A DNA stretch of 64,000 nucleotides from an uncultured Roseobacter sp. (GTDB lineage: Bacteria; Pseudomonadota; Alphaproteobacteria; Rhodobacterales; Rhodobacteraceae), in assembly GCF_947499265.1 (NCBI RefSeq), contig NZ_CANMNK010000005.1, positions 62,001-126,000 on the forward strand, read 5' to 3'. Positions 56,906 to 64,000 of this stretch are shown here, one piece after another (positions within the stretch are counted from its first letter, which is position 1; every line of letters starts with the position of its first letter). A program made the translations under genes and the position numbers. The notes beneath the pieces were generated by a model. The model searched no databases. It saw only the letters and a program-made list of their open reading frames with translations, and was not told the DNA's origin.

Positions 56906-58063
56906 TCATCCTTTGACGGCTCCTGCGGTTAATCCGCTGACAATCTGGCGCTGGAAAACCATGACCAGAAGGAAGAGCGGCGCGGTGATGGAGACGGCCG
57001 CCGCCACGGCTTCGACCTGATCGGTGGTCGTGGTTTCGCGGTTGAAGTAACCCGCGATGGCCGGAACCATCGTCTGGTTCTGCGCGTCAAGGAGCAGCGA
57101 CGTCACAAGGAAGTCATTGTAGCCCAAGAGGAAGGAGAAGAGCCCGGTGGTGATGACACCGGGCCACATCACCGGCATGATCACCCGGCGGAACGCCTGG
57201 AAATGGCTGCAGCCATCGACGCGGGCGGCTTCGTCCAACTCGGCGGGGATGTTCTGGAAAAAGGAGCGCAGCATCCAGATGGTGAACGGCTGGTTGATGG
57301 ACACCAGCACGGCGATCACCGCCCAAGGCTGGCCGTAGAGCGTGGGGGCGCCTTCGCCGAAGATCGGTCGGAGGATTTCGGAGGAGTTGATGAAGACCGG
57401 TAGGTAGCCCGCGACCAGCACCGAGTGTGGCAACGCGCGGAAAACCAGCGCCAGGATCAGCAACCAGAACGCCAGATCGGAGCCGGACCGCGCGAGCCCA
57501 TAGCCCGCGAGTGTGCCGACGGTCAGCGAGATGGTGACCACGCCTGCGGTGACCAGCATGGAGTTGAGGAAGTTGCGATAGAATTCGTTTTCGGCCCAGA
57601 CAGCCACGTAGTGCTGGGTCGTGAGGCCCAGCACCGGGTTGCCCAACGGACCAAGGAGGCTGTTGAGCACGCCCAGCACCAGCGGCAGCACCCCGAAGAA
57701 GATAAGGACAAACAGGATGGCATAGGCCAGCGCGCCGATGATCCACCCCAGCACGAGCAACCCAGGCGGGCAGTATCTCTGCACCAGCCCCGGCAAGCGC
57801 GTGAAGGCCCAGCGGATGGCAAAATAGAGCACCGCCAGCCCCAAAGCGATGTCGATGATCGACAACCCATCGCCATTTGCGCGCGTGGCGGGGCCTGTGA
57901 TGACATCCCATGCGCTGTCGGCGAAGGCGTCGACGGGCGATTTGAAGCTCATGACCGCGATCCAGAAGATCGGGAAGGCGGCAAGCAAGCACCAGAAGGC
58001 GAGGAAGGCGCCGGAGGAGAAGCGCAGTGCAAAGGACTGCTGCATGGCTTTGGGGGTAGACAT
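56906..58063 (-). CDS. ABC transporter permease, sugar type (MalG-like)
   Basis: A 385-residue inner-membrane permease with about seven or more helices and the EAA loop DEAARVDGCSHFQAFRRVIM near residue 280. It is longer than typical MalG proteins because of extra helices at about residues 75-135. Start overlaps the upstream permease stop as TGATG. Pairs with the other permease and the ATPase. Confidence 0.9.
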   Translation of the reverse strand: MSTPKAMQQSFALRFSSGAFLAFWCLLAAFPIFWIAVMSFKSPVDAFADSAWDVITGPATRANGDGLSIIDIALGLAVLYFAIRWAFTRLPGLVQRYCPPGLLVLGWIIGALAYAILFVLIFFGVLPLVLGVLNSLLGPLGNPVLGLTTQHYVAVWAENEFYRNFLNSMLVTAGVVTISLTVGTLAGYGLARSGSDLAFWLLILALVFRALPHSVLVAGYLPVFINSSEILRPIFGEGAPTLYGQPWAVIAVLVSINQPFTIWMLRSFFQNIPAELDEAARVDGCSHFQAFRRVIMPVMWPGVITTGLFSFLLGYNDFLVTSLLLDAQNQTMVPAIAGYFNRETTTTDQVEAVAAAVSITAPLFLLVMVFQRQIVSGLTAGAVKG

Positions 58064-59088
58064 CAGTGCGCGCTCCCTTTGTGGTCACGCCAGGTGCGGC
58101 GCAGCGGCAGGATCAAGAGGAACACGATCCCGATCATGGTGAGCATGGCGGAGGCGGAGGCCCGCGAGATCGCGCGGTTGCCAGCGTCATCCGGCGTCAT
58201 GAAGTCATAGGTCAGCCATTGCAGCGAGATGACGTGCGCCTGGCTGCGGAAGCCGACGATTTCCTCGAAGACACGGTAGCAATCCATCAGATGGATGAGC
58301 GCGATAAAGACGATGAGCGGCATCAGGTGCGGAACGATCACATGGCGCAGACGTTCCCAGCGGCTGGCCCCATCGATCACGGCGGATTCCAGCGTGTCCA
58401 TATTCACCGTTTGCAGCCCAGCATAGAAGATCACGAAGGCAAAGGGCGCCACGTGCCAGACCCGGTAGAAATACATCAGCAACTCGATGGTCCAGGCCTG
58501 CGCGAACATGGAGATGTTGGTGCCGGTCCACCGCTCCATCATGGCGGTCAGGATGCCATCGCCCACGAAAAGCCAGTAGATCGACAACGAGCCGATCACC
58601 GGTGTGATAATGAACGGCAGGAGGGAGATGAAGATGATTGGCCCGCGGATCGAGCGGGTGGCGTTGTTGACTGCAAGCGCAATGGCCAGCCCGACGCCAA
58701 TCACCAGCGGCAGTGTCAGCAGGGTAAAGGACAGGGTAAATCGCAGCGCTTTCCAGAAATCGATCTGCATGATGTCATTCCAGCTGCCGTTGCCCACAGC
58801 CTCCCAAAACTTATCCATCTGCAAAACGTTGCGATAGCTTTGCAAACCGACCCACCGGGTTTCTGTCATGGTTTTGCCAGCGTCATCCAGTACCGGTACC
58901 GTCTTGGTTTCCGTCACACAGGTCTGGGTGAGAAATCCGGGCGTACAGGTTTCCACTTCGACCTGTTGCAATATGGGTTGCGTGACCTGAAAGCTCTGGA
59001 TGAAGACACTCACCAGGGGTGCCGCGATAAACAGAAGCATCATAAAGACGGATGGGCCAACAAAGGCGGCAAATGTCTTGAACTTCAT
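58063..59088 (-). CDS. ABC transporter permease, sugar type (MalF-like)
   Basis: A 341-residue permease with six or more helices; the EAA loop is LESAVIDGASRWERLRHVIV. A periplasmic loop with two Cys (VEVETCTPGFLTQTCVTETK) lies after the first helix. ATG 59088 with GAGGAG upstream is the start; the frame opens at 59166. Coupled to the second permease. Confidence 0.9.
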   Translation of the reverse strand: MKFKTFAAFVGPSVFMMLLFIAAPLVSVFIQSFQVTQPILQQVEVETCTPGFLTQTCVTETKTVPVLDDAGKTMTETRWVGLQSYRNVLQMDKFWEAVGNGSWNDIMQIDFWKALRFTLSFTLLTLPLVIGVGLAIALAVNNATRSIRGPIIFISLLPFIITPVIGSLSIYWLFVGDGILTAMMERWTGTNISMFAQAWTIELLMYFYRVWHVAPFAFVIFYAGLQTVNMDTLESAVIDGASRWERLRHVIVPHLMPLIVFIALIHLMDCYRVFEEIVGFRSQAHVISLQWLTYDFMTPDDAGNRAISRASASAMLTMIGIVFLLILPLRRTWRDHKGSAH

Positions 59089-59132
59089 GGCACTCTCCTC
59101 ACGGCAGCACAGATTGCGAATGTTTCTGGTGC

Positions 59133-59169
59133 GTTTTGCAAAGCCCCTTGTCGAAGCGCTCTGCAAAAC
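59133..59169. promoter_or_regulatory. Inverted TTTTGCA half-sites upstream of the permease genes
   Basis: GTTTTGCA (59133-59140) and TGCAAAAC (59162-59169) face each other across 21 bases. Both match the arms of the palindrome at 61688-61707, so this may be a spaced secondary LacI site; an RNA hairpin is the alternative. Confidence 0.4.
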
Positions 59170-59181
59170 ACGCCGTTGGTC

Positions 59182-59211
59182 GGGGCTGGCCGCACGAACG
59201 CCGCCAGCCCC
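59182..59211 (-). terminator. Stable hairpin after the binding-protein gene
   Basis: Nine-base stem GGGGCTGGC with GCCAGCCCC and a 12-base loop, seven bases after the stop. No T-run follows on the minus strand. It probably protects the binding-protein mRNA or attenuates read-through, giving more binding protein than permease. Confidence 0.6.
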
Positions 59212-59217
59212 AATAGA

Positions 59218-60438
59218 TTACTTGAGCACACCGGCCTCTTTGGCAGAGGTGGTATAGGCCTCTTCGATTGCCGTCAGCGTGGCTGCGGCGTCGCGATCAC
59301 CGGTCAGGAAAGCAGGAAGCTCATTGCCCAGCGCAGTGTGCAGCAGGCCCATCTGTGTCGTGGAAGGATAGGCGGGTGGTGCTGGTGCGGCGGTTGCGGT
59401 GGCAATCGCGCCCTCCGCGATCTCCGTTGGTACGTAGCCGTTCACAAGCCAAATCGCCGCATCATTGGCTCCCTGTACGGTCTCCGCGTCCAGACCTTCC
59501 ATCGCCAGCCGGAACGCCGCATCCGCCTCTTCATCAGAGATGTTCTTGGCAATCACGATGCCATCCCACCACAGGGTCGTGGCTGGTGCGCCATCGGCGA
59601 CCGCTTTGGGGGCAGCCGCCATCGCGACCTTGCCCACCACCTGGCTTTCCGCCGGATCGTTCATCGCGCCTGCGCGGCTCGACCAGAGGTTCGCCATCGC
59701 GATTTTGCCCTGTTGAAACTGCTGCTGCACGTAGGTGGAGTCGCTGACCAACACCTCTGGATCCGTGAAGGCCAGCGCCTTTTTCATCGTTTCCAATGCG
59801 GCCACACCAGCATCGGAATTCACTGCGGTGGTGTTATCATCGTTGAAGAACTGGCCGCCGTGTCCGGGGTACATGTTCACGAATTCCTGCGCCAGGTTCC
59901 AGCCGGATTTCATCGTGGCCCCCAAGGGGTAATCGACGACACCGGCTTCCTTGATCTTCTCGGCGGCGGCGTAAACTTCATCCCAAGTTGTGGGCGTTTC
60001 AATGCCCAGATCCGCCAGAATGTCCGATCGGTACATCAGGTGCTGGGTGTTCACCATCATCGCCACGGCCATGATCTTGCCGTTGATGCGGATCAGCTGG
60101 TTCGGGGTCAGGTTCTGACCATATTTGGCGACCAGATCGTCCAGGGGGCGAATTGTGCCCGCGTTGATCAGCGGCGTGATCGTCCCGTTGGAGACACCCC
60201 CGATCTGGTAGAGCGATGGATTGGCCTCAAAGGCAGCAGGCTGCTTTGTGCGGAATTCCTGATCCAGCTCGGCCTGAAAGTTTCCGCATTCCGCCATGGC
60301 GTCGGTGACGGCTTTCCAGGCTTCAAAACCAGCCGTCAGCGATTTGATCGGCGTTGTATTCTCGTAGGAACAGGCCGCAAAAGCAGCACTGCCCATCAAC
60401 GAGATCGCCCCCGCCAGTGCAATTTTCTTCAAAAACAT
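59218..60438 (-). CDS. ABC transporter substrate-binding protein, sugar type
   Basis: A 406-residue periplasmic protein of the MalE/UgpB type (cluster B). Signal peptide KKIALAGAISLMGSAAFA cuts at AFA-AC. The mature part has QIGGVSNGTITPLINAGTIR, MVNTQHLMYRSDILADLGIE and TPTTWDEVYAAAEKIKEAGV, typical of CUT1 binding proteins. ATG 60438 is used; the frame is open to 60480. Ligand is unknown but should be a sugar, polyol or sugar derivative. Confidence 0.9.
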   Translation of the reverse strand: MFLKKIALAGAISLMGSAAFAACSYENTTPIKSLTAGFEAWKAVTDAMAECGNFQAELDQEFRTKQPAAFEANPSLYQIGGVSNGTITPLINAGTIRPLDDLVAKYGQNLTPNQLIRINGKIMAVAMMVNTQHLMYRSDILADLGIETPTTWDEVYAAAEKIKEAGVVDYPLGATMKSGWNLAQEFVNMYPGHGGQFFNDDNTTAVNSDAGVAALETMKKALAFTDPEVLVSDSTYVQQQFQQGKIAMANLWSSRAGAMNDPAESQVVGKVAMAAAPKAVADGAPATTLWWDGIVIAKNISDEEADAAFRLAMEGLDAETVQGANDAAIWLVNGYVPTEIAEGAIATATAAPAPPAYPSTTQMGLLHTALGNELPAFLTGDRDAAATLTAIEEAYTTSAKEAGVLK

Positions 60439-60465
60439 ATGCAAACTCCCTGTTGCAGTTGGCTT

Positions 60466-60490
60466 GGGTGCATCTTGCAAGGCTGCACCC
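60466..60490 (-). other. Inverted repeat in the ATPase to binding-protein gap
   Basis: GGGTGCA (60466-60472) pairs with TGCACCC (60484-60490) over an 11-base loop in the 81-base gap. It could form an RNA hairpin that influences relative expression of the binding protein. Confidence 0.45.
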
Positions 60491-60519
60491 TTTGGTTGGC
60501 CCCTTCAGGGGCGTATTTA

Positions 60520-61608
60520 TCAAGCAACGCCGATGCGCGTCCCGCTGTCTTTGTTGCCCGCGTCGATGCGTGCCCCGGTGTCCTTGTCAAACAAATGGCA
60601 AATCGCTGTCGGGACATTGAACGAAACCATGTCCCCGATCTCCGCCCGGAATTCCTTGTGTGCCTTGACCGACACCAGCTGCCCCCCAGCCCGCACGGTC
60701 AGCATCGTGGCATCGCCCAGCAGTTCGATGGTGTAGATGGGCGCGGTGATCTGGCCACTGGCCCCTTCGGCCAGCGTGGCGTCTTCGGCGCGAAAGCCCA
60801 GCGTGACAGGGCCATCCGACCCGTTCAGGCCCGAAATCGACACGTTGTCACCTGCAAAGGTGCCACCGCGCATTTCGCCCTCCATCAGGTTCATTGCGGG
60901 GCTGCCGATGAAGCTGGCGACGAACGTATTGGCTGGATGGTCGTAGATGTCGGTCGGTGTGCCCACCTGCTGGACCTTGCCCTGCTTCATCACCACAACA
61001 CGGTCGGCGAGCGTCATCGCCTCGATCTGGTCATGCGTCACGTAGACTGTCGTCACTTTCAGCTCGTGACTGAGGTTCTTGATCTGCGCGCGGGTCGAGA
61101 CGCGCAGTTTCGCATCAAGGTTCGACAGCGGCTCATCCATCAGGAAGACGTTGGGCTCACGCACGATGGCGCGGGCCAGCGCCACGCGTTGGCGTTGCCC
61201 CCCCGAAAGTTCTGCCGGTTTGCGGTGCAGGAAATCGTCCAATTCGACCATCGCGGAGGCCCGACGGACACGCGTATCATGCTCCTCCTCGGGCACCTTA
61301 CGCACCTTCAGCGGAAAGCGGATGTTCTCGTAGACATTCATATTGGGATAAAGGCCGTAGGACTGGAACACCATCGCCACATCGCGATCTTTGGGGTCCA
61401 GATCATTCACCACCTTACCATCGATGATGATCTCGCCATCGGTTGCATCCTCAAGACCTGCGATCATGCGCATCGTGGTCGTCTTGCCGCACCCTGATGG
61501 GCCGAGCAGCACGAGGAATTCCTGGTCCGCAATCGTCAGGTCAAAGTTATCGACGCCAACGAAGCTGCCCCATCTTTTGTTGATGTTCCGCAGTTGAATT
61601 TCAGCCAT
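60520..61608 (-). CDS. ABC transporter ATP-binding protein (UgpC/MalK type)
   Basis: A 362-residue ATPase of CUT1 importers. Walker A LLGPSGCGKTTTMRMIAGLE, signature LSGGQRQRVALARAI, Walker B NVFLMDEPLSNLDAKLR and switch His in TVYVTHDQIEAM are in order. The C-terminal OB (TOBE) domain ends in GNKDSGTRIGVA. It is the first gene of the minus-strand catabolic operon. Divergent from the SnoaL gene at 61737. Confidence 0.95.
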   Translation of the reverse strand: MAEIQLRNINKRWGSFVGVDNFDLTIADQEFLVLLGPSGCGKTTTMRMIAGLEDATDGEIIIDGKVVNDLDPKDRDVAMVFQSYGLYPNMNVYENIRFPLKVRKVPEEEHDTRVRRASAMVELDDFLHRKPAELSGGQRQRVALARAIVREPNVFLMDEPLSNLDAKLRVSTRAQIKNLSHELKVTTVYVTHDQIEAMTLADRVVVMKQGKVQQVGTPTDIYDHPANTFVASFIGSPAMNLMEGEMRGGTFAGDNVSISGLNGSDGPVTLGFRAEDATLAEGASGQITAPIYTIELLGDATMLTVRAGGQLVSVKAHKEFRAEIGDMVSFNVPTAICHLFDKDTGARIDAGNKDSGTRIGVA

Positions 61609-61687
61609 GATGTCCCCGCTGTCGCAGACCTGCCTTTTGCAGGCTTTTATCGACGCTAGACATTCCCGCCCTCACTTGGCAAGAGTT

Positions 61688-61707
61688 TTTTGCACACGTG
61701 TGCAAAA
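61688..61707. promoter_or_regulatory. Perfect 20-bp palindrome, probable LacI-family operator
   Basis: TTTTGCACACGTGTGCAAAA, perfectly symmetric around CpG, as is usual for LacI/GalR operators. It lies in the 128-base divergent region, 30 bases before the SnoaL ATG at 61737 and 80 bases before the ATPase start. A possible minus-strand -35 (TTGCCA, 61682-61677) adjoins it. Recognition by the LacI protein at 52087-53103 is inferred. Confidence 0.85.
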
Positions 61708-61736
61708 CCGATTGAGCGCCGCTCAGGGATTCAGCA

Positions 61737-62744
61737 ATGCAAAACACCACACCCGAAATTCGCGATTTTTTAAACACCGTGATCCACGCGGATGATGCAG
61801 CCCTGCAACCGCTTTGTGCCCGGTTTCTGCATCCCGGCTGCGTCTTCGAAATCTCATATCCCTTTGAGCCCCTGCAAGGTCCGAAGGCCATAATCGATGG
61901 TTTCCTGAGACCTTTGCGCGCGGCGTTGCACCATACCCGGCGGCGTGACGAAATTTTCATCAGCGGTGCCAATCGACGCGACGAAGGCGGCGATTGGATC
62001 GCCTGCGTCACGCATTATCTGGGCACCTTCAGCGGCGCATTTATGGGCATCATACCATCGCAAAAACTGGCGTTTTTACGGTCAGGCGAATTCTACAGAA
62101 TCGAAAACGGCCAGATAACCCAGGCGCGAATCATCCTCGATTTACCAGATCTCATGCGTCAGGCGGGCCGTGATCCTTTTCGCGGCCAGCTTGGCCTGGA
62201 GACCCTGTTTCCGGGGCCGGCAACCCATGATGGGGTCTTGCCCGAAGGGTCGAATGGCGCCGCGAGCCTTGATCTGGTGGAGGCCATGCTGGGCGATCTG
62301 CACCACTATGACCCACACACTGGTGGCTCCGAAGGCCAGACCGGTCAGGATGGGTATTGGGCAGAGGACATGCTGTGGTACGGGCCCGGCGGCATCGGGT
62401 CGAATTACCGCTGGGAGGGGTTCGTCAGGGATCACCGCGCGCCGTTCCTGACGGCGTTCCCCGACCGAAAGGGCGGCAATCACTACTGCCGGATTGGCCA
62501 CGGCAACTATGCTGCGGTGTCGGGCTGGCCATCAATGACAATGACCCATCGCGGCGACTATCTGGGTATCGCGCCGACCGCTCGCGCCCTGACGCTGCGC
62601 GTCATGGATTTCTACCGATGTGCCGACGGTAAGATCGCGGAAAACTGGGTGCTGCTCGACTACATGCACCTGATGCACCAAATGGGCGTAGATCTGATTG
62701 CCCGCTCGAATGAGCTGGCATCCCCTGCGCAAGCGCCCCCCTAA
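61737..62744 (+). CDS. Two-domain SnoaL/NTF2-like (ester cyclase) protein, copy C
   Basis: A 335-residue protein with two SnoaL-like halves: HPGCVFEISYPFEPLQGPKA in the first, and GDYLGIAPTARALTLRVMDF then IAENWVLLDYMHLMHQMGVD in the second. It is closest to copy B by eye. It is the only cluster gene on the plus strand and shares the palindromic operator with the operon. Convergent with the acyl-CoA dehydrogenase gene, 10 bases apart. Confidence 0.83.
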   Translation: MQNTTPEIRDFLNTVIHADDAALQPLCARFLHPGCVFEISYPFEPLQGPKAIIDGFLRPLRAALHHTRRRDEIFISGANRRDEGGDWIACVTHYLGTFSGAFMGIIPSQKLAFLRSGEFYRIENGQITQARIILDLPDLMRQAGRDPFRGQLGLETLFPGPATHDGVLPEGSNGAASLDLVEAMLGDLHHYDPHTGGSEGQTGQDGYWAEDMLWYGPGGIGSNYRWEGFVRDHRAPFLTAFPDRKGGNHYCRIGHGNYAAVSGWPSMTMTHRGDYLGIAPTARALTLRVMDFYRCADGKIAENWVLLDYMHLMHQMGVDLIARSNELASPAQAPP

Positions 62745-62754
62745 ACCTGAACCA

Positions 62755-63978
62755 TCAGAAAAAGGCCTGAAGCCCGGTCTGCGCCCGCCCGAGGATCAAC
62801 GCGTGAATGTCATGGGTGCCCTCGTAAGTGTTCACCGTTTCCAGGTTCATCATGTGCCGGATCACCTGGAATTCGCCGCTGATGCCGTTACCGCCATGCA
62901 TGTCGCGGGACATGCGGGCAATATCCAGCGCCTTGCCACAATTGTTGCGCTTGACGATGCTTACCATCTCGGGCGCGGCCTTGGCCTGATCCATCAACCG
63001 CCCCACCTGCAACGCGCCTTGAAGGCCCAATGATATTTCGGTCATCATATCGGCAAGCTTCTTCTGGAAAAGCTGGGTACCCGCCAGCGGCTTGCCAAAC
63101 TGATGACGGTCCAGCCCGTATTGACGTGCCGCGTGCCAGCAGAATTCGGCAGCGCCCATCGCGCCCCAACTGATGCCATAGCGCGCCCGGTTCAAACACC
63201 CGAAGGGTCCTTTCAGCCCCTGAACATTTGGCAAAAGCGCCTCTTCGCTTACCTCAACGCCGTCCATCACGATCTCACCCGTGATCGACGCCCGCAGCGA
63301 GAGCTTATTGCCCACCTTGGGCGCGCTCAGACCCGCCATGCCCTTTTCCAACACAAACCCACGGATTTTCCCGCCATGGTCTTCGGATTTCGCCCAGATC
63401 ACAAAAACATCCGCAATCGGCGCGTTGGAAATCCACATTTTCGACCCGGTGATCTTATACCCTGTCGCCGTTTTTTCCGCCCGCGTCTTCATGCCTGCGG
63501 GGTCGGACCCGGCGTCAGGTTCGGTCAGGCCAAAACACCCGATCCACTCTCCGGAACAGAGCTTGGGCAGATATTTCTGGCGTTGTGCCTCTGACCCATA
63601 TGCGTAAATCGGATAGATCACGAGACTGGATTGCACTGACATCATTGACCGATAGCCGGAATCAACCCGCTCAACCTCACGCGCGACCAGACCGTAGGAC
63701 ACGTAGGAGCCACCCAACCCGCCGTATTCCTCCGGGCAGGTCACGCCGAGCAAGCCCATCTCCCCCATTTCGCGAAAAATGGATGGATCGGTGACTTCGT
63801 CGGCAAAGGCCTCAATGACGCGGGGTTGCAGTTTTTCCTGCGCATAGGCCTGCGCGGAGGCCTGGATCATACGCTCATCTTCCTGCAACTGCTCGGACAG
63901 GCGAAAGGGATCAGACCATTCAAAAGCGCCAAGATCGGGCGCGTCCTTGGCTTTCAGGATAGGGCTTTCAACGTTCAT
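62755..63978 (-). CDS. gcdH: Glutaryl-CoA dehydrogenase
   Basis: A 407-residue FAD enzyme oxidising and decarboxylating glutaryl-CoA to crotonyl-CoA in lysine and tryptophan degradation. Acyl-CoA dehydrogenase motifs [20 protein letters not shown] and [18 protein letters not shown] are present, and the catalytic Glu is in [20 protein letters not shown], characteristic of GcdH. Start [20 protein letters not shown]. Upstream regulator lies beyond the window. Confidence 0.93.
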   Translation of the reverse strand: MNVESPILKAKDAPDLGAFEWSDPFRLSEQLQEDERMIQASAQAYAQEKLQPRVIEAFADEVTDPSIFREMGEMGLLGVTCPEEYGGLGGSYVSYGLVAREVERVDSGYRSMMSVQSSLVIYPIYAYGSEAQRQKYLPKLCSGEWIGCFGLTEPDAGSDPAGMKTRAEKTATGYKITGSKMWISNAPIADVFVIWAKSEDHGGKIRGFVLEKGMAGLSAPKVGNKLSLRASITGEIVMDGVEVSEEALLPNVQGLKGPFGCLNRARYGISWGAMGAAEFCWHAARQYGLDRHQFGKPLAGTQLFQKKLADMMTEISLGLQGALQVGRLMDQAKAAPEMVSIVKRNNCGKALDIARMSRDMHGGNGISGEFQVIRHMMNLETVNTYEGTHDIHALILGRAQTGLQAFF

Positions 63979-64000
63979 GTGATGTCCTTTCGATGCGGCA

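Noticed and set aside
58066-61497. Open frame of 1143 codons on the plus strand opposite the ABC genes
   Set aside because: It is antisense to four well-supported transporter genes and has low-complexity His/Gln/Arg-rich product typical of a shadow of high-G+C codon bias.

Overview
The window reads as chromosomal DNA of a marine Rhodobacterales alphaproteobacterium of the Roseobacter group. The evidence is the high G+C, the alphaproteobacterial gene orders (aroA-cmk-rpsA-ihfB-lapA-trpF-trpB; miaB-phoH-ybeY-corC-lnt-metK; irr divergent from fabA-fabB-fabI), the Irr-type Fur regulator, a CP4-like class II EPSP synthase, and a SAM/SAH-type riboswitch leader in front of metK, a class known almost only from Rhodobacterales. 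Gene density is high. No rRNA, tRNA, CRISPR array, IS element or prophage was recognised.

Layout: 0-3 kb holds a glyoxalase fragment, two tandem secreted DUF1194 proteins, a MarR regulator, sdhE and an XRE regulator. 3-12 kb holds an aspartate aminotransferase, ychF, trpA, a Tat-exported nitroreductase-like protein with its MarR regulator and a twin operator, an FMN L-lactate dehydrogenase and an MFS carrier. 11.4-15.5 kb holds rplY, pth and a chain of four small-spacing genes. 15.5-25.9 kb is the conserved housekeeping block on the minus strand (trpB, a GNAT gene, trpF, lapA, ihfB, rpsA, a secreted protein, cmk, aroA, trmB), followed by a response regulator on the plus strand. 26-34 kb is the metK-lnt-corC-ybeY-phoH-miaB block, interrupted by an OmpA-like/lipoprotein pair that shares a domain. 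34-38.5 kb holds irr, fabA, fabB and fabI. 39-45 kb is a plus-strand operon with a HAD enzyme, a hydrolase, a serine/threonine dehydratase, pcaD, pcaB and an MFS carrier.

The most interesting part is 47.6-62.7 kb, a 15-gene minus-strand catabolic gene cluster with one divergent partner. In transcription order it has an ABC sugar-type ATPase, binding protein and two permeases, a one-domain SnoaL/NTF2 protein, a HisD-family dehydrogenase resembling sulfopropanediol dehydrogenase HpsN, a two-domain SnoaL protein, an SDR, a LacI regulator, another two-domain SnoaL protein, a 32-codon small gene, a double cupin, a methyltransferase, a core-only MetE-like protein and an RraA-like protein. A fourth SnoaL protein is transcribed divergently across a perfect 20-bp palindrome that is probably the LacI operator. 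An enolase-superfamily protein and a zinc alcohol dehydrogenase face the cluster at its far end. I know of no characterised pathway with this gene set. I infer import and oxidation of a polyol, sugar acid or similar carbon source, possibly methylated; the substrate is unknown.

The window ends in a glutaryl-CoA dehydrogenase gene. Long open frames antisense to rpsA and to the ABC genes were treated as shadows.
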